NCBI GenBank assembly: GCA_032629725.1
Contig: JAFEVB010000010.1
Span: forward strand, 1,302,001 to 1,366,000
Origin: Gremmenia infestans
Lineage: Eukaryota > Ascomycota > Leotiomycetes > Helotiales > Hamatocanthoscyphaceae
DNA length: 64,000 nt
Reading direction: 5' to 3'
Numbering within the stretch: the first letter of the stretch is position 1; every line of letters starts with the position of its first letter. The notes beneath the pieces were generated by a model. It saw only the letters and a program-made list of their open reading frames with translations, did not search any database and was not told the DNA's origin. A program made the translations under genes and the position numbers. Below are positions 1 through 11,522 of the stretch, in pieces.

Positions 1-800
1 CAGCTGTTGCGGGATGGTCATCAACGACATCAAGGTGGGCATTGGCTTCAGCCTATCTCGAGGACACTCACTCGTGGAACGACCCGTGCGATGATTCTTA
101 CAACCACCACCTCCTAAAACTTACCTAGGTATATCCACTGCCCTTCAACTTCTGCGAGTGCTATATAGCTGACTATCAATCTCCGTACTCCAATACCCAG
201 GAATATCCTCACGATCCATTGCATGGGGTACGATTCGACAAGCGACATCCAAAGTCACTCGGAAAGACGGAACGCATTGAACAACACCTTACCTTCACCT
301 TCGCCTTCACCGCCTCCTCGACCTTCCTTACACAACGGCCAATAGATCGCTAGAAACGTTTCATCACTACTATACCCCGTACTTACATTGCAAGATGCTC
401 GAGCGACTGTATTGCGCACTTGCTACAGACAGCACCAGCACCAGAACCAGCTCCCACAGAGCATCTCAAGCGAAGGAGATCATCAATCAATGGTAACATG
501 GCACTTGCCGTTCAGGGACTGGAGACTCAGGAGAAGGCGGACCTATCACGATAGTTTATGACTGGATATATAAGACACGCACGAAGTCGACGAAGTCGAG
601 CAATCCGGTGCGCACGACATCAAGTCACAACGCAACGTTCATGGTAAGTACAATTTCCTTTTTGTGAAAATTATATATACAAGGGAGAGAAAGGGAGAGA
701 AGGGAACTTGATCTCCTATCTTACAAATTTGCTTCCCAACCCGGCTTTCCCAAGACCATCAAATATGCTCTTTGCTGATACCGAGAAGTAGGCCCATTAT
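1..800. other. Non-coding left edge, no gene seen
   Basis: No open reading frame longer than about 60 codons looks coding here on either strand. The segment is of mixed composition with a short purine-rich GGGAGAGAAAGGGAGAGAAGGG run near 685-707. I see no tRNA, no recognisable transposon ends and no protein motif. It precedes the decayed Stm1-like stretch and may be part of the same degraded segment. Confidence 0.5.
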
Positions 801-854
801 CATGCAAGAGTATGAGTCCCTTTAGACTGCTATACACGAGATCGGACCCCTCGC

Positions 855-1235
855 GCCATGTCGAAACTATCTTGCTCCCAGGCAATACGAACGAATCCAT
901 AACCACGAACTTGTCGCCGCCACGTCCTCCTTGGAAGTTGGCTTTGTCGGCACGGTGGCCTCGGGGTGGTGGTCCATCGCCACGACTACGGCCGCCATGG
1001 AAACCGCCTCGTCCACGCTTGGGTGCCTCGACGATGGGTGCCTCGACAAAGCGTTGATCGATGTCAAGGGTCTGCTTCTGCTTCTGCTTGCGCTCACGCT
1101 CGCGCTTAGCCTTGCCACCAGATCCAGCGACGGAATCCTGTTCCTCTTCCTTAGCAATTGCCTTGGCGTTGGCCCATTTCTAGAGAGGGCGAAAGCGGGT
1201 CCTTTATGGTGGTGAGCAGACACAATGGGACTTGA
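855..1235 (-). pseudogene. Decayed Stm1/SERBP1-like ribosome-associated protein relic
   Basis: Read on the minus strand, one frame from about 1175 down to 870 gives a KEEEQD-type segment, a KRERERKQKQKQ basic run, a Q-R-F-V-E-A-P motif and a K-R-G-R-G-G-F-H-G-G-R arginine/glycine stretch. This order matches the C-terminal part of fungal Stm1/hyaluronan-mRNA-binding (SERBP1-type) proteins, which bind ribosomes and G-rich nucleic acid. The signature is broken: a frame change is needed near 1060, just after the TLDI segment. No start, N-terminal half or clean stop can be assembled from 1230-1850. I therefore read it as a relic. The Q-R-F-V-E plus RGG combination makes the family call fairly secure; the origin (duplicated segment or dead original) cannot be told. 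Confidence 0.5.
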
Positions 1236-2073
1236 ATCATTGGCGGAGAACTACTCGAGACGGCAACCCGAACACCATGTCGATGCCGAACTTGCTCATT
1301 GGCAGTGCTAAGGGTTATGCAAAGATGGCCTTTTCCAACCGCAATCATCCAGCGCGCGGCTGGCGGTCCTCAACGCGTGCACTGGTCCGGCCAGGTCTTT
1401 CCTTCTGGGAGCCGCATGCCCTTCTCACGTAGGGCCGCACGCCAGACCCGCTCTAGTAAGGTTAACATCGTCTCCTGTTGTAGACGCGCTCAAGGAGCAG
1501 CTTTAGAAGGTCGATGGTTGCAGCAAACAGGAGGTTACGATCTTCAATGGTGGTATAATCGACCATTGTCGCTCGACCCCGGCCCGCTCTGGGTCATCAT
1601 TGCCATCTCTCACTAGTATGATCATGATTTAGCATGGAAGAACCAGAAGAGATTGTTCGGCAGCGATCAACGAGTTCGCACGACATTGCCATTGCCGAAG
1701 CCTTATTGTTTTGCCGTATGCAAGAGGAACACAATTGATGTTCACTGGCCGGCCCGCTGTTGCTGGAATCGGCTTGCCTTGAAATACACTGGCCTTTCCA
1801 TTTGCACATTGGCAGTCAGGGCTTTGCTGATTGTCTGATCAAGAACATGTCATGATGTACCCGATTATCCATGCTGTCCTGCAGCCTCATTGTTCTCTGT
1901 CGACTTCGCACTTAGTACCCGACGGTGCGGAACTCAAGTCATCATCTGCTTGGGTGCTTGCCATTTGGAAACGGCAATTGAATCACCGACGTTCTTATTC
2001 CGAAGGCCTCTTTAGAACCTTATGAAAAGGGGGCTTTACAGTTAAATCGAATCCGGGATCGACGCTCAAGGCA

Positions 2074-4231
2074 TCATATCTGGTTGCAGGGGTCAGGACC
2101 AAAACGGACCTGGAATTGATGCTGGAGCCCCAACTCATAGATGCGGTAGTATATGCACTTAAAGGCATTACGAGATTGCCCATGAACCTTCAAGAATTCC
2201 AGTCCCACAGCTCTTTGTCGGCCGTTGGAAACCACCACATCTGTACTAACGAAATCAAAAGCCTGATCCTGGATTTCGTTCCTCAGAAAATTATCGATCG
2301 CCCTGGCAGACGAGAATTCGTGGCCAATCGGGCCTAGTACATGAAGAATCCTCGTATGTTTTATCTCCCAAGAGTGCCTTGGTGCAAACTTATAGGCGCT
2401 CCATCGAGCTTGAATTGCTTTGCCTTGGAAGGAAAAACCCCCGCGATTTGCATTTCGGAGGAATCGCTCAGCAGTAGCTCTAGTTTTGAACGCCACCTCC
2501 CAAGTAGGAGTGTTGAATGCGCTTTTGGAGTTCGAGTGTAAGGACCAGACATCACCCTCGTGGATCAAGCCCAAAACATCGAGACACCTGGCTTGTCTGT
2601 CTATGCCCCACAAGCTAATGGCACAGTTATCCAGCTTTGGACAAAGGGCATTCTCCAAGTCATACTCGTCGATCACGCCGTTGCGTCTGTACACATCCAA
2701 GGAGATTTTGGCAGCCTTGGCTTTTGCCATGAGCTGCTCGGAAAACGCAGGAGGATTTGCGGGACACATTTGTTGTACCTGGAAAGCTGCGGAGTCCTGA
2801 TACGTCTTCAAGGCAATGGTGTTATACTCAGTGTTTGCATGAGTGAAAGCCGACAGAGGAGACATGCGTTCGGCTGATGTTCTTGATGATCCGCCGTTGC
2901 CAGTGCCATTCACTTGACTCGCTCGGAAGCCTGAATGAACGTTCGATGCCGCTGTTGTACGGTAGTCGAATGTTGGATCTGAATCTTCCCCAAGCGAGAA
3001 ATTCACTTTCTTGGGCCTGGGATTAGAATTCTCTCGCGCATGGCCGTTCACCTCAGTCATGTGACCCATGCTAGAATACGGGGCTAGACCAGATTGCATG
3101 GTATGAGAAGCGTTGAAGTATTGAGTGCGACTGTATGGTGCTGTCTGTTGCTCGCTGTTTCGAAAGCAGACGGCAGCGGGGTTATCTGAATGGGTTCTGT
3201 TCTCCCTGAGGATGCCTCGAGGTGCGGGAACAGGAATGGGCCATTGAATACCATTAAAGTTGTTCACTCTCTTCGGCAGAATGTCTTGAGGTGTAGAACG
3301 ATTCATCGGGAAAGTTTGATAGTAGTTGCCGTTGAAGCTTGTCGTGTCTTGCTCTGTGAAGCCTTGAGCCGCAGGTTGATTGTATATGTCGGTGCTGCTC
3401 TGATGGATGTGATGCGCGGGTCGAGCTATCGAAACATCTTCTTGATTGACGCCGGATATGTTCGGCATCGTCTGAACGAAGCCTTGTCGAACGAAGTCTG
3501 GAGGGAAGAACGCTGAGGCGGGAATTACCCCATGGTGGGATAGAAAAGGGCTGGGTGTGGCATCTACGTACGAGCCGCTCTGAGCTGATCCGTATCAATA
3601 TCGGGCTCATGCTATAACGGGGCACGCTTACCTTCAGCAGCGAAAGTGCGATTAACAGGCCCGTAGTTCATGAACCCTATTAACAATTAGCTGTCGAATC
3701 ACCAGCATTGCTGATTCATGAGCTTACCACTGTTTATCTTGTTCTGACTTGTGGAACGGTTTCCAACATGAACAGTGTTGGACAACATGCTGTTGACGGT
3801 CGATGTATCCGCAGTCAGTTGTGCGCTTGTTGCAAAGCGAGCTGGCATGTTTCTGCCCCAGTTGGAGCTCTTTTGCGCAGCGAAGGCTCCTCCGGGTTGT
3901 CAGTCGTCTTTCGCCGAATAATTCCATACCTTCGAACAACTCACCCTCGCGAATATGCGCTGCGCCTGAGTTGTTAAATCCACTCGAACTCTGCTGTCTG
4001 GCTGCGGGAAGGTCAGCGTCGGCCTCAAGTAGAGGAGTGGAGGGGGAATGTCGGGTTCAACTTACGGTTTATCGGCGCTTGAGTTTGACTACCAAAGCCT
4101 GTGGGAGTGTCAAAATAAACTCTCGTCTTCCTTGAAGATCGTCTTGTAGGGTAGTGCGCAATGCCTTGAGTCGCTCGCTGGTCGAAGCTCTGCGGAGGAT
4201 CATGGTTCCATCCATTGGAGGGTCGGTACAT
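2074..4231 (-). CDS. Array gene A: RRM-like/DPC-tail protein, 646 aa
   Basis: Five exons read in frame: 4231-4066, 4001-3945, 3889-3728, 3676-3632 and 3584-2074. They total 1941 nt, with GT-AG introns of 49-65 nt. ATG 4231 is the first ATG in frame. The first 460 residues are Ser/Asn/Gln/Pro-rich and look disordered. An RRM-like fold follows at about 463-560: NCAISLWGI as strand 1, an acidic IHEGDV helix end, an aromatic EVAF strand and the TRILHVLGP exit. A second module ends in VHGQSRNAF and the tail RFGPDPCNQI. It is the leftmost member of the array, on the same strand as the rest, with 589 nt to gene B. Family function is unknown; RNA or protein binding is inference from the fold. Confidence 0.72.
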
Positions 4232-4819
4232 GTTGCGCAAGACGATGTCTCCTGCAAGAACCGACTGGTGATAGCAAAGCAATTCGGAGTCGAGCTGTGG
4301 TTTTTGACTGTTCAATAAAGAATGTTGATGCTGTGGGGTAAACGAGTTGGTGGTGGTGGAAGAAGATCGGTTCGTCCTCGCTAAGATTTACTTGTCGCCA
4401 GCCTGCACCAAAATACGCTACTCCCTTTAGGGCTTCTTTCTGCAATCGCCTGGTGGCAGAATCAAGCTGATAGAGCACAGACAGGTATGTGATTTACTGT
4501 TAAATTGAGATATGTTTGCAAAAGTTCCTTTGAAGGAAGGGCTTTTAGCGAGGGCTTTTGTCACGAAAGAGTTCATGCTTAGAATGACTTTTGATTATGT
4601 ATAGTTGAAAGCGCTAATGCTCCCAAATCCCAGAATGGTTCATTATCCAACTATATGTTACAGGTTATGAAGTAAAAGAAAAACAAAACCCCTGCTTCAT
4701 CCACCAAGACCAGATTCCTCCTAATGGAGGCCGAGGAGCTCGCCCACTATTCAAGAAAAATGAACTAGCCAACGAAGTTAGCTTCAAACCTACCCTCCTC
4801 CACCCATTCGGAGAGTCCC

Positions 4820-6706
4820 TCAAGACAGCCGCAACAAGCTGTTCGGATTCTTATCAAGAGCATAATCTTGCTCCCCGCCTACAGCATTGAAGCTGATCAT
4901 ATTGGCAGGGTATAACCAGAGCTCTTCTTCCCTAGGATGACAGGGATCTGGCCCGTATCGAAAGCTCAGCTTGTCTTTGATATGTTGCGTCCGAATCGCA
5001 TCTCTGAGGTTCTCACGGGCCAGGCGGGACTGTCCGAGAATGCTTGTGAAGCCGAATTCGACCACCTCCATGCCGTCACGAGTAGACCATGAACGGAGTG
5101 TGACTAGGTCAAAGCGCATGCTCTTTTTCAGATAGCCCTCGTAGAACTTTGCCGACTTCATTGTGCCCCTGCGACCCGAGAGTATGAGGATCCTCGATTC
5201 GTTGAGCTGGTCCTGCTTGGTTGGTGCACACCTAATTTTGCTTCTATGGACCTTATAGGGTATGGTACGGATGACGACCCCGCCTCCCTCGCCCTTCTCC
5301 CTATAAGCAGTAGCCGCAGCGGTTTTCTGGAAGGAGATTTCCACGGCACACGTACGGTAGCCATCCTTAGGCTCCTTTTTGTTATATGTAAAGACCTTTC
5401 CCTCGCAGATGGTATCGAACACTTCGCTGTCCTTGATGTCAACTGGAAGGCTGCGGATGAACACAGCACTGTTGTCAGCCAGACTTGTTTTGGCATTCGC
5501 AATAGCTTGCGGGCCAATATCGCCCTTGTATCGGGTGTTGCTGACGTCGAATCCAATCTGGTCTGCTTGCGCCTTGATGTCTGCGTGAACTGTTCGGGGG
5601 GTTCCTTGCATAATCCTTGATGGGGTGAACTTCTGCTTGCGAGAAACTACAGCTGTGGAAGCATCTGTAGGATGATATGGAACCATGGCGAGGGTTGTGG
5701 TAATTCCTTTGAATGATGCTGGGGAGCCAGAGGCCGCGTTGGAGGATGTGTTCGCTCGGACAACTTGATTGCTTGCCGACGCGGGATCATACGGAACGAG
5801 CGCTGTTGAGAACGTCGATGATGTTGAAGCTAAATGGTCTGGTGTAACTGTAGGGCCCCTGTATTCTTCGAAGTGTTGGGAGTAGAGAGGCTTGGGTGCG
5901 ACCTGGCGATCAATGTGCTTCGTTGGCTTGATGTTCGAAGGTAAAGGCCATGCTGCATCCTCGGGTTGAGGACGACTGGCAGACATGGCAGTCTGGTTGC
6001 CTATTTTCTATTAGAAAGGAAGTTACATGGATCGAAGGATATACTTGCCGGCGGGGGTTTGGCATCTCTCAATCTGCTTGTTCTTCTTCTTTTTGGTCTT
6101 TTTGGTCTTCTTGATCTGTGTCGACGGCGGTGTCGACTTCACCTCCTGGGCCAGTCTCTCCTTCTCTAGCTCATCTGCGGCTTCCTTGAGCTCGAGCTCT
6201 ACAACAATTGATGGTCAGCGCAATTATTGTTCTCGGAGAAAGCCTACTCACCTCGCGCCTCGATGGCCCTTCTGGCATCCCGCCTCAAGTCCGCTTCCCT
6301 CAATCGCTGGAGCAATTGCTCATTATGTTCATGTGCAAAGGCCTCATATCTAGTCCGAGGACCAATTATCATCATAGCACCAGCTGAAGGAGTAATTAGT
6401 ACACGGCTGCTGCTTTGGATGGGATTTGTTCCTACTATTGTTCGCTAGTGTATGAAATTGGGAGGCTGCATGCAAGCCTACTGGACCCGGACGACTGGAT
6501 CGCTGGACTTGGAGGCTGTTAGCATCAGATCTGGTTTCCCTTGCATGGTACGACTTACTCTGCGACCCGGGAGCTATCCTGTGCGGGCCTACTGCGATGT
6601 TATCAGTATTGTTTCCCCTTACTAAAGAGGTTGAAGGCGAGAGAGCGACGTGGGGAGTCTTACTATTCCCCTCAGGAAAACTTCGAGTATTCGAGATGGG
6701 TTGCAT
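4820..6706 (-). CDS. Array gene B: RRM-like/DPC-tail protein with coiled coil, 560 aa
   Basis: Five exons in frame: 6706-6559, 6507-6436, 6383-6252, 6198-6049 and 6000-4820 (1683 nt). The last intron starts with GC (GCAAGTATATCC at 6048), the rest with GT. Exons 3 and 4 encode a highly charged Arg/Glu/Leu helix (LLQRLREADLRRDARRAIEA, then ELELKEAADELEKERLAQ), probably coiled coil, followed by a lysine cluster (KKTKKTKKKKNK) that could be a nuclear signal. The RRM-like domain starts near residue 346 (AVFIRSLPV) and exits at SRILILSG. Module 2 has FGFTSILGQSRLA and RYGPDPC. Unlike most relatives it continues 39 residues beyond the DPC motif. The first two exon joins are less certain than the others; ATG 5986 would be a shorter alternative start. 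Confidence 0.68.
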
Positions 6707-7169
6707 TTTAACGTTAATGCTTCTTGCTTACGTTCTTCTGTTTTGCGCCCTGCTGAAGAGCTATCGGCCATTCAGTGGTTGTCAATGCTACTGAAGAACG
6801 CGTTGTCTGGCTCGACAACGGAGAAAGGATTCGGTCGCTGTGTGAGAGTCTGGACGATGTCTGGCTAGGCGACAAGATTTCGATAAATACATCCCCTCAT
6901 TCACAATTCCAAGCCCAAGTTACTGCACCTGGTTGACGTTCAGATTAGTCAGCCACGGTGATTTTGATTGTCACGTGTTCGCTTGCGGACAGGGGCAAAT
7001 CTTGTTCCGACGACACAGAGAACAGGCAAATACGGAAGTCTCACGGCAAGGAGCTTGGAATGAGAAAATAATTGACTAAAGAAGTCTCAAGTCATGAACA
7101 TGATGAAAGCTAGCGTTTGGGGATTCAAAGAATTGATTGCATTAAAATGGATCAAAATCGAGGTGGAGA

Positions 7170-8850
7170 CTGTCACCAAGAGGCATACATTTGGTGTCTT
7201 CCTGGAGCACATGAATTACAATACCCGATATCACCACCACCAATGAGGCCGCATTCATATCCTATCCATAATAACACCACCGCCACACCGCCACATTGGC
7301 ATCCCAGCTGGACCGGCACCCCTGATTTGTTCTTTGGGGTCGCCGTTGAAATTCTCATGGGTCGGTTGCCAAATCCCTTGTTCTTTGGAGTAGCGGTGAA
7401 AATTAGCAGGGGTTTGAGTTCCCCAAGAGATGGCAGGTCCGTGGTACAGGCTTCCAGTGCATGCGCCTTCCAGCAGTATCGCATACATTTCTCAGGAGGA
7501 GAATACCGTTCCCAGGTCATGTCAGAGACGGCTACCTAGTCCGGGTTACGCCCGAGTGTCTTCAGACATTCTTGCCCATCGGACGGCACTCTGCAGACCC
7601 TAACAGAGCCTGCCAGCCGCCGCTCTTGTTCATCGGATGGCCGTAGATATTCCCATGGTTGCCGCAGTAAACACCCGGCATCTCCATGGGCTCTTTGCTG
7701 ATCTTGCTCGTCGGCAAACGGAACGAATCCAGGTCGATGACAAAGGCCTGGTGTGCTCTGCACTGCCAAATGCCAGTGCAATAGCCAAATGCCTGCAATT
7801 ACTACCATAGTAAGGCAGCAAGCCCGGAAGAGGAACACCGAGACGTATTCGTCGACTTCTGGACCAAGAATTGTTGTCCAGGAGCAACATCAGACTTGCT
7901 TTTGGGGGGTGGCAGCGGAATCTCTCATGGTACGGTCACCGTGGAGGAGCTCCATCAGGGCTTTTGCTGATCTTGCTCGTCTGCAAGACCAACGAATTCA
8001 TGTCCACGGGACAAATATCACCCCCCGATGGAGTCCGCTCGTCAACACGAATTTCCACACCCTCGAAGGTTCGGTTGTGTTGCTTAAGGAAATGGACGAA
8101 GTCGCTCACGACGAGCATCTCGTACCTCTCCTCCGTGCGCCTCCATGAGGGACTGGATGGAAGCTTGCTCTCGCACGGTCCAATGAGGATGTGCCGTCTT
8201 AGGGATGACCAGGTTGCTTGGTTCTGCTCATCGGCGAGTCCACCGCCAGCGGCGACTTTTTCGGCAGCTTGGTGACGCCTGGCTATGTTCAGCATCGAAA
8301 AGCTTTGGATCACAGGATGTAGCTCGGTGGGAAGGCGCGAGTGCAGCTACACACCATATGGTAGCCTTGGGAAGCATGGGAATTCAAGGTGCCGTTAAGG
8401 GAGATTGTTTTGATGGAGGCGAACTCAATAAAACAATATCCAGCGTTGCTGTACGATGCTCAAAGAAGCCTCGACATCGAAGCCAATCGAGCAAGGCTCA
8501 TGCTTCATCGCAGGCTCAACGTAAATGATCTCTTGCTTGATGTTGTCATGGGTGCTGCCAGCACGACCAATGCGGAGGTTGTTGCGACAAGGTCCCAGAT
8601 GCTGGAATGCATTGGGAAACACGGAGCCGTTAAGGGACAAAGCCTTTGCTGCACCTGCCGTGCTCAGTCTGCTTTACAGGAATACTGTTAGCATCTGTTT
8701 CTGAACAATTTCCCAGGCCTGGATGCATTTTTACATCTTCTCTTCCATGGCTACGCGAAGCTGGGAGGGGGTGGGGAGGCTTACTTGTTGACCGATCTGG
8801 TCCCCTTCTTCGTCATTTCCATCTCGAAAGACCGATCTGAGGATTGGCGG
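7170..8850 (-). pseudogene. Decayed coding-like stretch with internal repeats
   Basis: Several minus-strand frames in this stretch look protein-like but change frame or stop every 60-120 codons. Examples are a 125-codon frame (8313-7936) with FVHFLKQHNRTFEGVEIRVD, a 78-codon frame (7798-7562) ending in a GHPMNKSGGWQALLG segment, and a 71-codon frame (8640-8425). Internally repeated peptides occur: SKISKSPDGA against SKISKEPMEM, LSLNGSVF against ISLNGTLN, and STATPKNK twice. A stretch GYCFIEFAS near 8440 resembles an RNP1 strand of an RRM. No start-to-stop model can be built. I read it as a dead gene of unknown family sitting inside the array; whether it was ever an array member is unclear. 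Confidence 0.35.
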
Positions 8851-8859
8851 GTTCGCAGA

Positions 8860-9500
8860 CGATGGCTGGATGCAACATACTCCAGGGCGCTGTTGGCATT
8901 GTGCTACCTTTGAGGTGTTGTTGGGTCGCTGTCAAGGACTATATCTACGAAGTGCTTCTGCCATTGATGTGGAAGATTGTGTTGCGTTGTCGAACGAGAA
9001 GTTTCGAAGATCGAAAAATTATTATTTGTGGGAAAAGATGACTAGCCTTGTATCTAGCCGCGCGCTCAATGGCCAAGGTCTCCTTCAGCAGCCAGCGGTG
9101 CTTCTTGGCAGATCAAATCGCCACGACAACGAATTCCGCTCTACCTTGGTATCTTGCTGTTGGTTGGATGTCAAGATGTGCGAAGGTGGAGGAGTTGCAG
9201 GCATCAATTACTGTCAGCGTAAGGCCTTTTTGTTGGGGCACTTTCAATGTCATGTATTATGGTAAATGTGTGTTCTGATTGAGCCCCAAATCATTCAGAA
9301 AATCGATACAAAAAGATGCAGCATCTACGCCAATGCTAATACTCAACCTTCCCACCGAATTGTACCGTCAGCAACAAACGGCCTATTCGTGTTGGGGCCC
9401 AGATGGGTTTTTCAAACACGACTCTACATAAAGGGTATATCCCACAGTTTATTTACTTCGTCTTCCACAACCTATCCACGGCAATCGCAGCTCGGCAACT
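8860..9500. other. Spacer with short coding-like relic
   Basis: No intact gene is visible. On the minus strand around 9175-9050 a frame reads a basic helix-like segment (KKHRWLLKETLAIERAARYK) interrupted by one TGA, which suggests a further relic. The remainder, 3' of array gene C, holds nothing I recognise. No GxDPC-type coding tail is present here, so gene C does not continue into this spacer. Confidence 0.4.
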
Positions 9501-9507
9501 TGAGAAG

Positions 9508-10682
9508 CTATCGTTTGGTGTCCCGAGATGAACTGTAGGGACCTACTCGTCGATCATTCCAAAATACCATCACAACCTGGCCACGTATTCTAATATGATT
9601 CATGTCACCCCTCCTCTTGTAAATGACGGCAGAAATCCTATCAGACAAGACGATTCTCGCTGAGCAATTTCCCTGGAAGACTGGGTATTTGAAATAATCA
9701 ACAATTTGTCCTTCTGTAACTGTCTTGAAAATGTCCAGAGCTGTAGCGCCCCCAGGTATATACATGACCGTCAAGGAACAGTTCTCCTGTTCCGAGATGT
9801 CTGCCACGGCGACTGGAGGATTACCATAAGATCCCCAGTTCTTGGACGTATTCATATTGATCCCAAAATTCTCAGGTCGAACCATGCTGTTTGGCCTGGC
9901 TTCGGCGAGCCTGCGAGTGGGTCTGGAAGAATAGGTCAGAGAGGGGACATCAACCGCTGGTCCGGGTTGCTGGTGGTAGTTTGCCGGTGCACGCGACGTG
10001 TTTTGGAAGGCGTGATGGTTATATATTGGCGTGAGATGTTCATCCTCCCTCAAACGGTAATAAGGACCGACCGCCATTCTGTTACGACCTGATGCCGAAG
10101 TAGAGTTAGACCCAGCTGGGTTTGTGCTTGAGCTGGTTCGTACGACTGAAACGAACGCGGGAGTCGATGTATAAGAGGTTGGAGGATGCGTGGTGACAAG
10201 CTTCTGTGCTTGCGCCTGCCGTCTAGGGATGCTAGTCTGCCCCATGTCCACCAAACTATGGAAGTGGGCCACGCCGTTTGTGTCTAGAGCTTTCTGGGGG
10301 TATCTGAGCGCCTCATCCTTCCTCAAATCCTTCTTGTTGGCATCTAAGAATGGTCAGTCCAAGCCCATGTTACGGATGTCAAAAACCTACCGGAACTGAG
10401 TGTCAACCACTCTGGAACCAACACTTCAGTTTCCGCAATGATGTTGGCTATGAGTTGGTTAGTATCATAGTTGCCAATCGCTGCAGAATAAATACGTACA
10501 AAGCGGAAGGGTTGATGACTCGTCAGTGGTTTCTTTTGCCTGTCAGCATCAAGTGCCATAATACTGGGAGTATATGTACCAATCATCTCGGGCGGTGCTA
10601 ATTGGGACGGTTGCGATGTGCTACTGTTGGGCTGTCTCGATCTCTCCTGGCCGATGTAGCCGTACCCTGATGATTGGATCAT
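9508..10682 (-). CDS. Array gene C: C-terminally truncated RRM-like paralogue, 375 aa
   Basis: Two exons join in frame: 10682-10391 and 10343-9508 (1128 nt; GTAGGT...TTAG intron of 47 nt). ATG 10682 opens the frame. The N-terminal 270 residues are polar and unconserved. The RRM-like fold is clear: NCSLTVMYIPGG, the acidic TEGQIV helix end, SARIVLSDRISA, IRIRGQVVMVFWNDRR. The frame stops 12 residues after the final RRM strand. It thus lacks the SRVL exit, the entire second module and the [YF]GxDPC tail seen in the other eight paralogues, and I find no such segment in the next kilobase downstream. It is either a truncated but expressed RRM-only member or a dying copy. Confidence 0.6.
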
Positions 10683-11522
10683 CTCGATTTCCGGGATTGT
10701 CTTTCATTAATGACCTTGACGAAGCAAGATCAATTTGGTGGGGGAAGAAATTCAGGATCGATTTCCCTAGGCAATATAGCAGATGCTTGCTGCTTTGATT
10801 GTCGTTGTTCATGGAGCCAAAATTGACGCTATTCGAAAATTAATATCGGCAAAGTTATTAAGCCAGCTTGAGGCAGGAATATCCGCGTTGGCTAGCTGAG
10901 CCACTTCCGAACGCGGACAGCAAGCGACATCATGTACACCAAATCACGTGGATAATTTTCTCTCAAAAGAATAGATGAAGGCACAGCACTAAAGGTACGC
11001 CCAGATGGAGTTTCTAATTTTACATGGTCTGTTTTATATATCGTTTTGGTTCGTTGATTTTTGTATTTGTTTTAGTCGTGTTGAGGGTTCTCAAAACTGG
11101 TCTGCAGAAGCAGAGAACAAGCTCTGATAAACGTACGAAGTGAGCAAGAGGGCTACGCTGAAGAGGGAGTCACCAATTATGATTCAACTTCGGCGGATAC
11201 TGAGGTTCCGTAGATCTATTACTGCATGTTATTTTCTTTCTCATACACAAATTATGAGCCAAGATATCCGCTGCTATGCTGATGTATCTGGTACCAAAAG
11301 AGGCACACATAGATTACCGTCCTTTCAGAAGAGTCACATCCAGAACGACACCAACTTCAAAAGTAAAACTACTTGTGTGCCATACCAAAGATAACAGTCA
11401 GGATTTGTCGAAATGTGCAGCTGGAGGGATGTTTGCCACCAAACAGCCATGAGCGTACACATAGCAGGCGATTGTTGACGCAGCATCGATGACTGAGGAC
11501 CCGGAAATGGGGATGGACATAG

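Noticed and set aside
5158..5556. A 132-codon frame overlapping array gene B
   Set aside because: Same strand, other frame, inside the firmly supported last exon of B; shadow.
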